From Blepharisma stoltei (Eukaryota > Ciliophora > Heterotrichea > Heterotrichida > Blepharismidae): 64,000 bases of DNA. Shown here piece by piece: positions 1-10,631 of this stretch (positions within the stretch are counted from its first letter, which is position 1; each line of letters opens with the position of its first letter). The position numbers and the translations under genes were made by a program. The DNA lies in NCBI GenBank assembly GCA_914767885.1, contig CAJZBQ010000018.1:1178001-1242000 (forward strand), written 5' to 3'. The notes under the pieces were generated by a model. It was not told where the DNA came from. It ran no database searches and saw only the letters and a list, made by a program, of their open reading frames with translations.

Positions 1-984
1 GATATCAAGAGAAATAGTGAATCCAGCTCTGACTTGCCTAAAGATCTTCCGATTTATCATGCACCTACAGAATCAGTGACTCCATCTATAGAGTTTCAAA
101 ATGAAAGAAAAATAAATCTTGATTCAACACCTAAAACATCGAAAAAGAAAGCACCGAAAATTCATGTACCAAAACTTATAAAATTCAATAAACTTATTGA
201 TGATATTGCTATTCCAGAGGAACCTATCAGAGAGTATCAATTTTTAAGAAACGAGCCACTTATTTTACCAAAAAAAGAAAAGAATTCATTAGATTTGAAT
301 GAAATTTTATTGAAGTGTCAAAAAGAAAAGCAGGATAAAGGAAGCTATTATTTGGCTAAAAATGTATTGACGGATGCTGATAATAAAGATAACTTTGTGA
401 TCGAAGCACCAGAAAGGGTGGAAGGATTTATTTCTAAAAAAATATCAATTGACCCAAGGGAAATTATGAGAGAAAAACTGAAAAATGCAGCAAATGAAAG
501 AAAAACAAGCAATATCAGTAATGAAATGCTTTTTAACAAGCCGAAAACAGAGCTGGAAGGAGGCGATTTTAATGATTTTTGCTATAGCTCTAGAGAATGG
601 CAGCCTGAGATTAAAGAAGCTGAAGGTGAAATTGACAGCTTTCATGAAGATCATGCAAAAATTATTCCTGAAAAAAATCTCTGCACTCAAATTAATGAGA
701 AAATAAAAAAAGCCGCTAAATTGCATAGAAATGAAATTAAGCCAAGAACAAGGAATGGACTCTGCATATTAAGCGAATGGCATGAAGAAATAGGAGATTT
801 AGATCAAGTAGTTAATTTGGATATTAACGTAAATTTATCAAAAAATGATGGAGAAGATTCACTTAAGAGAAAAATTAACAAAGCAAGGGAAGATGTGAAT
901 GGTGCTGGGATAAAAAGGATAAAAGACGCTAATGGGACGCCAAAAATCGTATGAGATCGAAAGCTAGTAGATCTTTATTTGTAA
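1..984 (+). CDS. Hypothetical charged protein, C-terminal part
   Basis: The frame is open from the window edge, so the start lies outside. It ends at TAA after reading TGA at 952-954 as Trp. About 327 codons are visible. The protein is rich in Lys, Glu and Asn and has no membrane segment or signal that I can see. Two loosely similar Trp-centred stretches stand out, SSREWQPEIKEAE near residue 197 and LSEWHEEIGDL near residue 258, perhaps a short degenerate repeat. I do not recognise the family. A nuclear or cytoskeletal scaffold would fit the composition, but this is a guess. Confidence 0.7.
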
Positions 985-1233
985 ATCAAATTTTTAATAT
1001 AATAACAACTAAAATGTTAGGATTAATATTATTATTTTTTAAGTTCATTACTCCAAACAAAACTTTCACACAAATTTTATTTTGAAGAAATTTAAGTTTA
1101 ACTGTTTTTATTTAATAATTTTAAGAGGAAGATTAATATTATAATAATTTGCCATAATTTAAAAGGTTTGTAATTTAACGACCTTGGCTATTATAACACC
1201 ATAAAGAGATTATTGTGAATTTTTCAAAAAAAC

Positions 1234-1704
1234 TTAAATTGGAGTTCGTTCTGGCTCAAGCTTAGATATTGGGCTGTTTTCTATTTTTGCTGTGTACACA
1301 TCTTCGTTTTCGCTTCTTTTTTGCACTTTTATATTTGATTTAAATGAAAAGTCAGATTTAATCCCTTTCATCACTTTTTCTAATTTACTTCAGATCTCAT
1401 TTTCTTCTTTATCAGCTGCTGAAAAGTCAAAAAGTGGGTCAAGAGGCCGTTTAACTGGTGCCCTATGAGCACTTGGGAGTGAGATACGGGGATAATTAAA
1501 CAAATCATAAAAGGCTCTTGACTTATTATCATAAAGAGTATGATAAGCAGTTGATATTTCTTCGTATCTTATAGGTGATTCTGTTGATTTATTTTTATCT
1601 GGGTGCCATTGTATTGCTAATTTATAATAAGCTTTTTGTATTTGCTGCTTTGATGCACTCTGCGGAAGGCTTAAAATTTTGTATAGATCTCGCTTCTCAT
1701 CCAT
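1234..1704 (-). CDS. Small J-domain (DnaJ/Hsp40) protein
   Basis: 156 codons, ATG to TAA, with one TGA (1390-1392) read as Trp. Residues 5-70 form a J domain: DLYKILSL at helix I, AYYKLAIQWHPDKNK with the essential HPD motif, then EEISTAYHTLYD and RAFYDLF. J domains stimulate the ATPase of Hsp70 through HPD. There is no Gly/Phe linker, zinc-finger region or membrane segment, so this is a type III J protein with a charged 85-residue tail. The tail gives no client or compartment. A MITE starts 48 bp upstream of the start codon. Confidence 0.85.
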
Positions 1705-1751
1705 ATTTCTGATTATAAAGCATATTCCAAATTTAATGCTTTAAAGATATT

Positions 1752-2292
1752 TACTCCCCCCATCCTTGATCGAACGACTTCGTTCGATCAAGGATGGGGG
1801 TTAAAAACAATTTATATATAAAATAAAATATATATATATATTTTTTTTTTATTTACTTTTAAATAAGAGGGTTAAGAGTATTTAATAATTATTTTTTACA
1901 GCAAAAAAATTAAATTAATTTCATAAAATACCAATTTTTAATATTTTAATAATTAGTTACCCTTTAACTGTGTATAAATTTTAATTTGTTCCTTATTGAA
2001 TTAAAATTTTTAAATTTTAAAGAATCTCTATTTTATTAGATTATTGAGTTTTCAAGCCTAGGTTGATGACTAAATCACTTCGGATGGTTGATTCCGCAGC
2101 TTTCTGTCGTCTGAAAGCTCTGAAAACAACTTCATTAGGTACATCTTCCCAAGCTTTTGATAACTAATATATTTTTATATATATATAAAAATTTGCATGA
2201 TATGAAAATCGTTCGATCAAGGATGGGGGTTAATTTCCCCAATTTTTAGGAATTTTTACAGTCAATCGTTCGATCAAGGATGGGGGGAGTTA
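1752..2292. mobile_element. MITE, family B, copy 1
   Basis: A 541-bp element bounded by TA. The left end reads CTCCCCCCATCCTTGATCGA and the right end is its inverted complement. The motif ATCCTTGATCGAACG occurs four times: facing copies at the left end, one about 80 bp inside the right end, and one at the right tip. The interior is AT-rich and has no usable ORF. The same element lies in opposite orientation at 16173-16716 with matching interior words (AAGCTTGGGAAGAT and GAAGTGATTTAGTCATCAA, read on the minus strand here). It is intergenic. Confidence 0.85.
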
Positions 2293-2865
2293 GAAAAATC
2301 TGGAATCTCCATCTTTATTTTAATATCGCAGATAAATCCATGTGAAGGAAAATCTTCAAAGGATGTGTTTCTCGTTTGAATTAAAGAAATTTAAGCATTT
2401 TCAAAGATTTTGCAGCTAGATAATGTGCGAAAATTCTTACAATAAAGAAATAAAAAGTAAAAATTACTTTTTAAAATTATAATAAAGGATTATCAAACTA
2501 AATAGCTTAAGTCTAATAAAAGTTATATCGGGAAATATAAAAATATTATAGGTAAAGAAACACAAAGTTATCTTTTATAAATGATCAAAACAAATAAAAC
2601 TATTATAGTTATTTATTGCCATGGCCTGCATAGGATTTATAAAGCATTTATGCAGCTTTACTGTAAATTCACAGTATTCACATTATTTTATGATTTTAAG
2701 AAACCCAAGTATAACTGCAAGTTTATTCAAAAATTCAATATTTTAGCATTCTAGCTCGCCCATATAAATAGAAATAATATTCATTAATTCTCATTCAGAA
2801 GCTTCCATAATGATCTCACATAAATTGCCTATTATTTATTTAAAAATATGATAAATTTACATTAA
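2293..2865. other. Intergenic, nothing recognised
   Basis: About 570 bp of AT-rich DNA between MITE B copy 1 and the 3' end of the next minus-strand gene. All frames are broken by TAA/TAG and I see no RNA gene or repeat. Confidence 0.6.
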
Positions 2866-3948
2866 TTATCGATTCGAATCGCGACTTCTTCGTACTATTG
2901 GTGATAGATCTATCGTAAAATTTTCGGTTAAAGGAGATTTATTTTCCAGCTCTCTCGAAATTTCTCTGTCAAGTATTGAAATGTCATCAATTAGAATTGA
3001 ATTTTGTAAGCGCAACTGTTCAAGAATATTTAGAGTGGTCTCGCTGAAATTATTTGATTGAGATCTGGTGTGCTTAGGCTTAGTTGCTTGATGTTTAGTT
3101 GGTGTTTTCTTATATAAACTTACACTGACACAGCCAGGAGATCGGCTTCTTGCAGAAAATTTTGGCTTTGAAGCAGCTTTTTGGGTGCTTTTGTCTTTGG
3201 TTTTTATGGTTTCCGGAAGCGGAGAGAGCCTTTTACGCTGTTTTGAAGCAAATTTAACTGGAGCTGGTGGATGAACTTGGGTTTCAGAGACATCTGTTAT
3301 TGTTTTAAGCTGTTGAGATTTAGGTACTGGAAATTCTTGGCTATTTGAAAATGTTATTGATTTTTCGTCTCTTAACATGCTTCGATCTGTGCCATATCCT
3401 GTTGTTACCCTGGTGCTATACTCTTTTCCTTTTAAAATTTCTAAAAGCGTTAACTCTCTAAATGTCCGGCCATTAACCAAAATTTCTTCTTCTTGCGGCT
3501 TTTGGTATTTTTCGTCAAGGGTTTCAAGTGTTTGTACTCTTTCAGTGCAGCCTCCACACACATTTTTGCTTACTCCCCCTCCGTGAATGAGAAAAACCAT
3601 TAGAAAAATCGCTATTTCTTGCCCAAAAAAACCCACCCTCCGTGAGTGAACAACAATGTTTTTAATAGAAAATTTTTTTATGGAAAACAATTTTGATATA
3701 TAAGTGATAACTGTTATCATAAAATCTCGAGCTAATTCTATTTAATTTTCAACAAATTGCGTTTTTAAAACATAAATTTAGGAAATTAAATTAATATTTC
3801 CTTCCAATTCCGAGAAGTGGGATTTTTTAAAATTTCGAAAAAAAAATTCTATAAAATTTATATATAAATTTTTTTTAAAAAAAAAATTAACCCCCTCAGT
3901 GAGTAAACAAAATTTGTTCGTTCGGAGGGGGGTTAGAGTTTTTCCCAT
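2866..3948 (-). CDS. Hypothetical basic protein, interrupted after codon 4-5 by a MITE
   Basis: The somatic reading needs removal of 363 bp (3571-3933, or the equivalent ending in the other TA). The host then reads MGKTLSKNVCGGCTERVQT from ATG at 3946-3948, and continues to TAA at 2866-2868, 239 codons in all. Without excision the frame by chance runs back into the MITE, giving a false N-terminus. MG at the start could be myristoylated, but the context is weak. A Cys pair (CGGC) lies near the start. The middle is Lys/Ser/Pro-rich, and the C-terminus predicts a short helix (ILEQLRLQNSILIDDISIL). Family not recognised. Confidence 0.7.
3571..3935. mobile_element. MITE/IES, family A, copy 1
   Basis: TA-bounded element inside a coding region. 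The left end reads TACTCCCCCTCCGTGAATGA and the right end TTCGTTCGGAGGGGGGTTA, an imperfect inverted pair. A second internal copy of the CCTCCGTGAGTGAAC motif lies about 60 bp inside the left end, which is characteristic of family A. The core is very AT-rich. Keeping one TA restores an in-frame start codon for the host gene, which supports excision. Confidence 0.85.
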
Positions 3949-4067
3949 TTATTTTTGTACCTCATCAAAACTTATACTAACTAATAATTCTTTTCTTTAT
4001 AAAACTATCATCAGAAATCACTATTATCTGTGCTATATTAAATGATAAAATTTTGTGTAATTTTATA

Positions 4068-4655
4068 CTATTTTATTGAATGCAAGGCTCCAATTGCTAT
4101 TTCTAGCCCCAATCTTCCCTTCTTTTCTGGGTATCCTGTGTTTATTGTCACTGATCTCACAGATTTAGTAGCATTTGAATATACATATAAATTTACATAG
4201 GGATTAGTTTCCGCATATTCTTCTAGTTCATCTATACTTTCCATGTCAAAATCCTTGCTTCCAACAATAAAATCCTCATTTGCAACGAGTCCAACTTCTT
4301 TTGCTGGGCCATCGTCAAGGACTTTAGTTATATGAAGAGTTTCAGATCATGCCTGAATAGAATTTTCATATCTTAAAGCAACTCCTAAAACTCCTTCACC
4401 ATCTATTGTTCTGGGGGTTACTTTAATTTCTCTTGACTTCTCTTCAATTAAATTATATACTTCTAGAGTTAATTCACAGTTAGCATTTAATTTGACGATG
4501 TCATTAAAAGGAATAGTGGAATCTATAAGTTTAGTTCCATTTACAGCTACAATAAAATCAATAAAAGGTTGCAATTTTACTTCTTCTGCTGGGAATCCTT
4601 CATAGACCTCAATGATTCTGTGTCCTTGATTAAATTTACTCTCAAAAATTCCCAT
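4068..4655 (-). CDS. GRASP-type Golgi reassembly stacking protein (PDZ pair)
   Basis: 195 codons with one TGA read as Trp. The protein is two tandem GRASP PDZ domains. The first runs from GHRIIEVYEGFPAEEVKLQP to about residue 95, including FIDFIVAVNG. The second follows from WSETLHITKVLDDGPAKEVG with the parallel FIVGSKDFD. The start MGIFESK offers Gly2 for N-myristoylation, as in GRASP55/65, whose myristoylated tandem PDZ region tethers Golgi membranes and serves unconventional secretion. It ends right after PDZ2, so the Ser/Pro-rich regulatory tail of animal proteins is missing. Confidence 0.9.
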
Positions 4656-4888
4656 ATTATAATGATAAAGTTATTGAAATTTTATGACTGCCTTATTTAT
4701 AAGGCGTTAAAAATTCATTATATTGCATAAATCCTTGTGCGTTCAAGCACTGATATTTGGCAATATCTTAAAATTTTTTTAAATAATCTGGCTATCATTG
4801 ATAATATATCCTTCTAATTATAAGCTACAAAGTGGAAATTATTAGACGCTTATACAAAATAATTTATTTTAAAATTAAACTAATTTCA

Positions 4889-5581
4889 TTATTTCCCATC
4901 AAACCTGGTTTCAATAAACACAGGACTTAGCTTCGCCCCTATTTTTGTCAGATTCTCCCTCAAAGATCTATGTCTTCTTTGGTTTTTCCTAGGCGGTAGC
5001 TCAACCTTAGATGCCACAATAATTTGATCAAAAGTATCAGGAGAACTCACTGGATCATCAAATCTATTTAAAAACATATCAATTGAAGAATTTCTATGAT
5101 TTCCCTTTCTTTTTTTATGGTGGCGAATTTTTGGAATTTCCACATGCAAGTTTGAGTGAGACTTTCTTAAGAGCTGCCTCAAGCCTTCATTTGAGAATTT
5201 CCTTTGGATTTGATTCTCAGACTGTAGCTCGGTCAATAAGAAAAGATCTCTAGATTCCTGCTTGGCTGGCTTTGGAGGACTTTTCAATGATTTATTTTCA
5301 ATATCGGGAAACAAGGGCTTACAAATTTTGTGGATGTATTTTTGGGTTTCTTCAAGAAATTGAAGAGTGCTTCTTTTAGATAGAAGATTTCTATTAATAA
5401 ACCTATGTCTCCCTGCAAGATCAATTCACGATTGAGGAATGGAGCTTTCTCACATATAGGATATTGGGGTTGAATTAGTTTTACGACAATCAAGTGTAGA
5501 TTTGCTCTTTTTCATAAATTTGTCGCTAAAGGCATCTTCTAAAGGATCTCCATGATTTGGACGATAACTTAGACCTTTCAT
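4889..5581 (-). CDS. Hypothetical basic protein
   Basis: 230 codons from ATG at 5579-5581 (MKGLSYRPNHGDPLEDAF) to TAA at 4889-4891. Two TGA codons are read as Trp (in SYMWESSIPQSWIDL). It is rich in Lys, Arg and Ser, with RHHKKRKG and RKNQRRHR clusters that could be nuclear localisation signals, and has no membrane segment. I do not recognise a domain. The composition resembles nuclear or cytoskeleton-associated ciliate proteins, but no function is assigned. Confidence 0.75.
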
Positions 5582-5961
5582 ATAGTTTTATTTATTGACT
5601 GTTATTTGATACATTTATGTTCTGAGAAGCAAAATGAAGTAATTATTTTATCATAATTTATGCAATAAATTCTTTAATTTGGTTATCAATTCCTTAGAAA
5701 TATTTTTAGATGGAGCAAACTATGCATAAATCTATTCCGAATCAATAAAATAATAAAATATGTAATCCTCCAGCCAAAAAAATCTATTACGAAATCACTC
5801 TATCAATTATTATTATGCCAGCTAGTTTATTTTAAGTGATTTGAACATTGATTTTAATAATGGTAAAATAATTTGTCCTCTCTATTAAAAAAATGCCTGG
5901 ATAAGCTATAGATTAAAGAGTATAATTAGACTAGAAATTTTTTAAGACGTTACACATTTCC
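5582..5961. other. Intergenic, nothing recognised
   Basis: About 380 bp of AT-rich sequence between a minus-strand start codon and a MITE. It presumably holds the promoter of the upstream gene, but no motif stands out. Confidence 0.5.
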
Positions 5962-6347
5962 TAACTCCCCTCCCCCTCCGTGAGTGAACAATAAAATTTT
6001 GTTCACTCACGGAGGGGGGTTAATTTTTTTTTTTTTAAAAAAATTTATATATAAATTTTATAAAATTTTTTTTTTTCGAAATTTAAAAAAATCCTAATTC
6101 GCAAAAATTGGAAAGCAAATATTAATTTAATTTATAAAATTTAAGTTTTAAAAAGCAATTCGTTTAAAATTAAACAGAATTAGCTTTAGATTTCATTATA
6201 CTAATTATCACTTATATATCAAATTTTTTTTCCATAAAAAAAATTTCTATTAAAAAAATTTTTGTTCACTCACGGAGGGTGGGTTTTTGAGCGAAAAATA
6301 GGGATTTTTCTAATGGTTTTTGTTCACTCACGGAGGGGGGGGGAGTA
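5962..6347. mobile_element. MITE, family A, copy 2 (intergenic)
   Basis: A well-preserved 386-bp copy bounded by TA. The left end holds a short palindrome, CCTCCGTGAGTGAAC then GTTCACTCACGGAGG. The right end holds two spaced GTTCACTCACGGAGG motifs, the last running into GGGGGGGAGTA. It lies 186 bp upstream of the CK1-like kinase gene. Because it is intergenic, its removal cannot be tested by reading frame. Confidence 0.85.
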
Positions 6348-6533
6348 AGCATCCTCTCTATAAATTTACTTTAAATTTTTGAAACATAAATTTATTAGCA
6401 ATTTTGCATTTTATTCACATCTTTATGTGATCATTTTTTTATTTTGCTAATAATATGTATTTCAATAGTAAAGAGAAGCTAATATTTCTTTTAATAATAA
6501 ATAAAATTTTGGAATTACATATATTAAAAAAGG

Positions 6534-7796
6534 ATGGTGGAATTAAATATCAAAGCGGAGACAATATTAGCTCAGAGATTTCAAATTGGCACATTGATTG
6601 GAAAAGGGTCGTTTGGAAAAGTTTATTTTGCTATTGACTTGCAATCAAACAAAGAAGTTGCTGTAAAAATTGAAACAAAAAAATCTAAACACAGCCAACT
6701 CTCAAACGAATCGACAATTCTTCAGGAACTTCAAGGTATTGTTGGAATTCCGAGATATGTATTTTCTTCTGATCAAGGCGAATATAATATATTAGTGATG
6801 GAACTATTAGGAGAAAGCATAAGATCTAAATTTTCGAAGTGTAATAAAATTTTCTCTCTTAAAACAACATTGCTGATATCAGAACAGATGTTGGATCGAA
6901 TAAAAAGTTTGCATGATCATGGCTATATACATAGAGATATCAAACCTCAACAATTTGTTACTCCATATTGTGATAAAGAAAATTTAATCTATTTAATTGA
7001 CTATGGCCTCTCAAAAAAATATATCAATAAGCTTGGCTTTCATATTCCGTACACTGAAAACTGTCCATTTGCAGGTACTTATTATTACGCATCCATTAAT
7101 TGTCATACTGGGATCCAGCAAGGCAGACGAGATGATTTGGAGTCTATGCTCTATTCAATAGCCTTTTTACTCCGTGGAGATTTGCCATGAATCCCAAACT
7201 CAAAGCAAAAATTTTCAGCTGCTAGAATTCATGTCATCAAACTTAAAACTTCGCCGCTGAAGCTTATGAAGGATGCACCATATGATTTCTCTGAATTGCT
7301 TTGCTACGTTAAATCACTTCAATATGACACAAGACCTGACTATGACTATATTAAAGGGATTTTAAGTGAGCTCAAAAGGAAAGTAAATGTCAATGATAAT
7401 ATTTTTGATTGAAATATACTAATTGAAGTAAATAACAATAGGAGGTTATATAAGCAGAATAAAAAAAAGAAACAAAGCAAAGAAAGAGATGAAAGCGTGG
7501 CAATATCGAAGACAAGTATTTCGTTTTACGAGCAAGTAGTCTTAGAATCTTCTGAAGACTCTAAAACTATTGAGCAGTCTAAGTTTCCTGAATTTCATAA
7601 CAGGAATATTCTCCCCCAAAAGCCGATTCAAGGAATAATTGAATCTATAACTTTACCATTAACTTTACAGTACTCAGATAAAAATGAACAAAGTGTGGAT
7701 GAAAGCCATTATGAAAGAAGACCAAGAACGCATAGCTTTGATATAAATATGCTTGAATCACGAATTCAACAAAAATCAAATTGCATCATATTTTAA
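6534..7796 (+). CDS. Casein kinase 1-like protein kinase with C-terminal CaaX box
   Basis: 420 codons, with two TGA codons read as Trp (GDLP-W and NIFD-W). CK1-type kinase domain, residues 15-300: IGKGSFGKVYFA glycine loop, VAVKIETK ATP-binding Lys, GIPRYVFSSDQGEYNILVME (CK1-specific), YIHRDIKP loop, LIDYGLSKKYI, and the CK1 signature CPFAGTYYYASINCH. Two catalytic positions are unusual: HRDIKPDNF of CK1 is HRDIKPQQF here, and DFG is DYG. Activity may be reduced. A charged linker ends in CIIF, a good CaaX prenylation box that suggests membrane anchoring; yeast Yck1/2 instead use palmitoylation. Start chosen at the ATG nearest the domain. Confidence 0.88.
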
Positions 7797-7858
7797 AGCT
7801 TCTCCCATATTTTAATGCAAAGTAAGATTATATTTAATAGATTCCTATTTTCTAATTT

Positions 7859-9587
7859 ATGAGAAAATCAAAGTTTCCAACTTCAGTCAAAGCAGATAAA
7901 CTTTATGAGCTAATTTTTGGCTCAGAAAAGCTCAAACCACACATTAGCCCAGTTCTTTCACAGCTTAATATCTCAATTCACGATATTGAGCCAAAAAGTA
8001 TAAATGATTTTCAAACGGAAGATTCTATTCAAGAAATTGCCGAACTTAGATTCAATCACTACCAAAAAAAAAGACTTCAAAAGTTAGCTGAGGTTTCTAA
8101 CTCCTCCCCCTCCGTGAGCGAACAAACCATTGAAAAAATCCCCCTCCATGAGCGAAAATTTTTTTTTGTTGATATATAAGTGATAATTATTATGACGAAA
8201 TCTCTAGCTATTCTCATTAATTTTAAACAAATTGTGTTTTAAAACATAAAATTTACAAATTAAATTAATATTTGCTTCCAATTGCGAATCAGGATTTTTT
8301 TAAATTTTGAAAAATAAATTTTTACTATAAATTTGTATATAAATTTTATAAAAAAAAAATTAACCCTCTTCTCTGACCATCAAAACTTTTTTGTTCGCTT
8401 ACGGATGGGAGGGGAGCAAGGTTATGCTCCAAAAATATCCCAATGAAAGCGAATTGCAAGATGATTCAAATACAATGAGCACCTGCGATATTGAGGCAGA
8501 AGTGCAGAGTCAATTGTCAAGCGAGAAGACTAAAGAAAAGAGGTCAAGCTTGAATGAAATGCAAGAGAAATGAAATAAGGCAACTAAACTTAGACACAAA
8601 AGAAGGCAAGAAGCAGCGGACAGAGCTGTTAAACTGATAATGGAGCACCAAACACACTTTGTTGAAAAACTAAAAGAAAAAGAGCAAAGGACAAAAGAAC
8701 ATTTGGAAATGCAATTAGAGAAATTTAATAAAAAACAAAAAAAACTGAAAGAACTAGAATTAAATAGAAAAGCAAGGCAAGGTTTTTCATCAAGAGAGCA
8801 AAGCCAAGAAAATTACATAAATAACTCAAGGTCAATTTCTCCGGTCAATGAAAATTACCATAATGTTTCGTTTAATACAAGATCAAAAAGCAGGCTTTCT
8901 GGTGATGATTTTGATACCTTAATCGATGAAAAATTGAAGCAATTTCAAATAAAAATGGACCTGGCGCTTCAAAGGCATCAACTTTACAATAAAGAGAAAT
9001 CAAAAACACAAGAAAAAAGGTGCTATACAGTTATGAAAAAACGAGAAGAATGAGACGAAAAGAGAAGAGCTGATGAAGAAAAAACAGTAAACGCGCTTTT
9101 TAAGCTTCATGATAGTCTAATGCAAAGTCATTATAATCGTGAAGAAATAAAGAAAAATAAAAAAATTAAATTGATGCTGGATCAGAAAAAAACAAAAAGC
9201 AAAATGATACTAGATCAACAAACAGAAAATTGACTGCAAATAGAAAACCAAATGAATTTGAAAGAAAAAAAGATACAGGATAAAGTGGAAGAATCAAAAA
9301 TGAAAAGAATGAAAGAGGTTGAAATCAAAAAAGAAAAGAATCGCCTCATAATGAATGATGTGATTGAAAATAAGAGAAAAAAAGAAAAAATTGATGAAGA
9401 AAAGGCAAGAAAAATAATTGAAGAACACAATAAAGAGTTGGAAGAATTGATTGAAAGGAAAAAATGGATGGAAACACTTGATCAAATTGCCAGGAAAAAG
9501 GAAAATAAATTGATATTAGAAAGCAATAAGGTAAAAACGGAAGTTTCATCAAAAATGATGGAATTGCATAAAAGCCTGATAAATTAA
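7859..9587 (+). CDS. Long coiled-coil protein, interrupted by a MITE
   Basis: After removal of 8100-8418 (319 bp) the frame is open for 469 codons with three TGA Trp codons. The junction reads LAEVSKVMLQKYP. Residues from about 175 onward are a long, very Lys/Glu-rich coiled coil (LKEKEQRTKEHLEMQLEKF; KKEKIDEEKARKIIEEH). A Ser-rich hinge lies between two coiled blocks (NSRSISPVNENYHNVSFN). No catalytic domain is visible. Such proteins are common in the ciliate cortex and basal-body lattice, but the assignment here is only by type. It starts 62 bp after the kinase gene on the same strand. Confidence 0.75.
8098..8418. mobile_element. Decayed MITE/IES, family A, copy 3, with a CA right edge
   Basis: The left end TAACTCCTCCCCCTCCGTGA and the right end TTCGCTTACGGATGGGAGG still match family A, as do internal words such as TGATATATAAGTGATAATTAT. 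The left edge is TA (8098-8099), but the position where TA is expected on the right reads CA (8417-8418). Excising 8100-8418 restores the coiled-coil frame exactly; leaving it in gives several stops. Confidence 0.8.
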
Positions 9588-9705
9588 CTCGAATTAAATA
9601 AGTAATAATGTAAAGATAATTTAATTAATATAGCTTCCAGTAATTAAATAGATTTTTAAATAGCTATCCATCTTCCCTTTAATTAATAAATTATGAGTTC
9701 AGCTC

Positions 9706-10338
9706 TTAAACTTAAATTAAAGATCTTGGCTGTTTGTCTATTGGTAATACAGTAACCAAGTATCTCCCAGGGATTCACCCTCTTTGCAACGTCGACAGGG
9801 AGAATTTTTTTGAGTTGAGATGATTAATCTGGAGAGAATAGGGTCGAGTACCGCCTTTCCTTTTCTTCATAGCCTGACGCAATGGCACCTGTGAAGTAGG
9901 GTTGCGTGTCTTTGTCTCCTCCTTGCTTGTGTCAGCTCCAATGATGAGTGGGAAGTTATGGACTTCTGCGACTTGCTGCTTGAGTGCACGAAGGTTGCTC
10001 ACACAAAAATCAAAAAAATGGAATTTCTGGGCCACTTTCGGCAAAAATGAAAAATCCAAAGCCTGAGGCTTGACTCTAGTTTCACACACAGAGTTGCCCA
10101 AATGGCCTAGAGAATGCCTGTAGACACTACTGAGCTTCCCCTTTCCAACTCTTAGCCCACCTTTTTCCTCGAGGTAAAATCCAATCCTGAAAGTGGGACT
10201 AGTGCGAGGCTCTGTGCCATATTAGAATTGCTTACCTAGTATTGCTATCCATTTCTGGGTTGTCAAAACCTTGCCGCATATAAATAAAATGTATTGAAGG
10301 GAGACAATGCCTGGGCTGAAGCGCCATTTTATTTATTA
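9706..10338 (-). mobile_element. SINE-like element (hairpin-headed group), intergenic
   Basis: A block clearly richer in GC than its surroundings, in minus orientation. Its 5' end at about 10338 has an inverted pair ATAAATAAAATG / CATTTTATTTAT, as in the elements at 57.6 and 59.3 kb. Read on the minus strand it has GGTAAGCAATT, GGATTGGATTTTACCTCGAG and TTCTCTAGGCCATTTGGG, all with counterparts in the element at 35.0-35.4 kb. A possible worn target duplication is TATGAGTTCAGCTC at 9692 against TAGGAATTCAGTTC after 10338. An open frame on its minus strand is short and unlike a protein. Boundaries are approximate. Confidence 0.6.
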
Positions 10339-10631
10339 GGAATTCAGTTCAAGATTACTTTATTTCCATTAAAATATATTGATAGATAAGGAAGAAAGTT
10401 AAAGGATATTTCTGTTCTACTTTTAAATCATTTTGTTAAAATATTTTGAGGTTATGTTGAATTATATTTCAATAGAAACTAAAAATTGGAAATAGAACCA
10501 AAATATTGCTATGCACTAATAATTTAAAAGTCTATTAATTATGTTGAAGTTTTTTCATATTCTTTTAGTTAATTCAGATATTTTGATTTAATAAAATAGA
10601 AACTTCTGGATTATTTTTTGGCATTTGTTCT

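Noticed and set aside
1752-2292. Rho-independent terminators at the strong inverted repeats
   Set aside because: The hairpins are element ends in a eukaryotic nuclear genome and recur as dispersed copies.
3596-3720. Hydrophobic N-terminus for the gene at 2866-3948
   Set aside because: It is a translation of MITE sequence. The host supplies its own in-frame ATG just beyond the MITE.
9775-10101. 108-codon minus-strand frame as a gene
   Set aside because: It lies wholly inside a SINE-like element and has no family pattern; the same region in related copies is not open.
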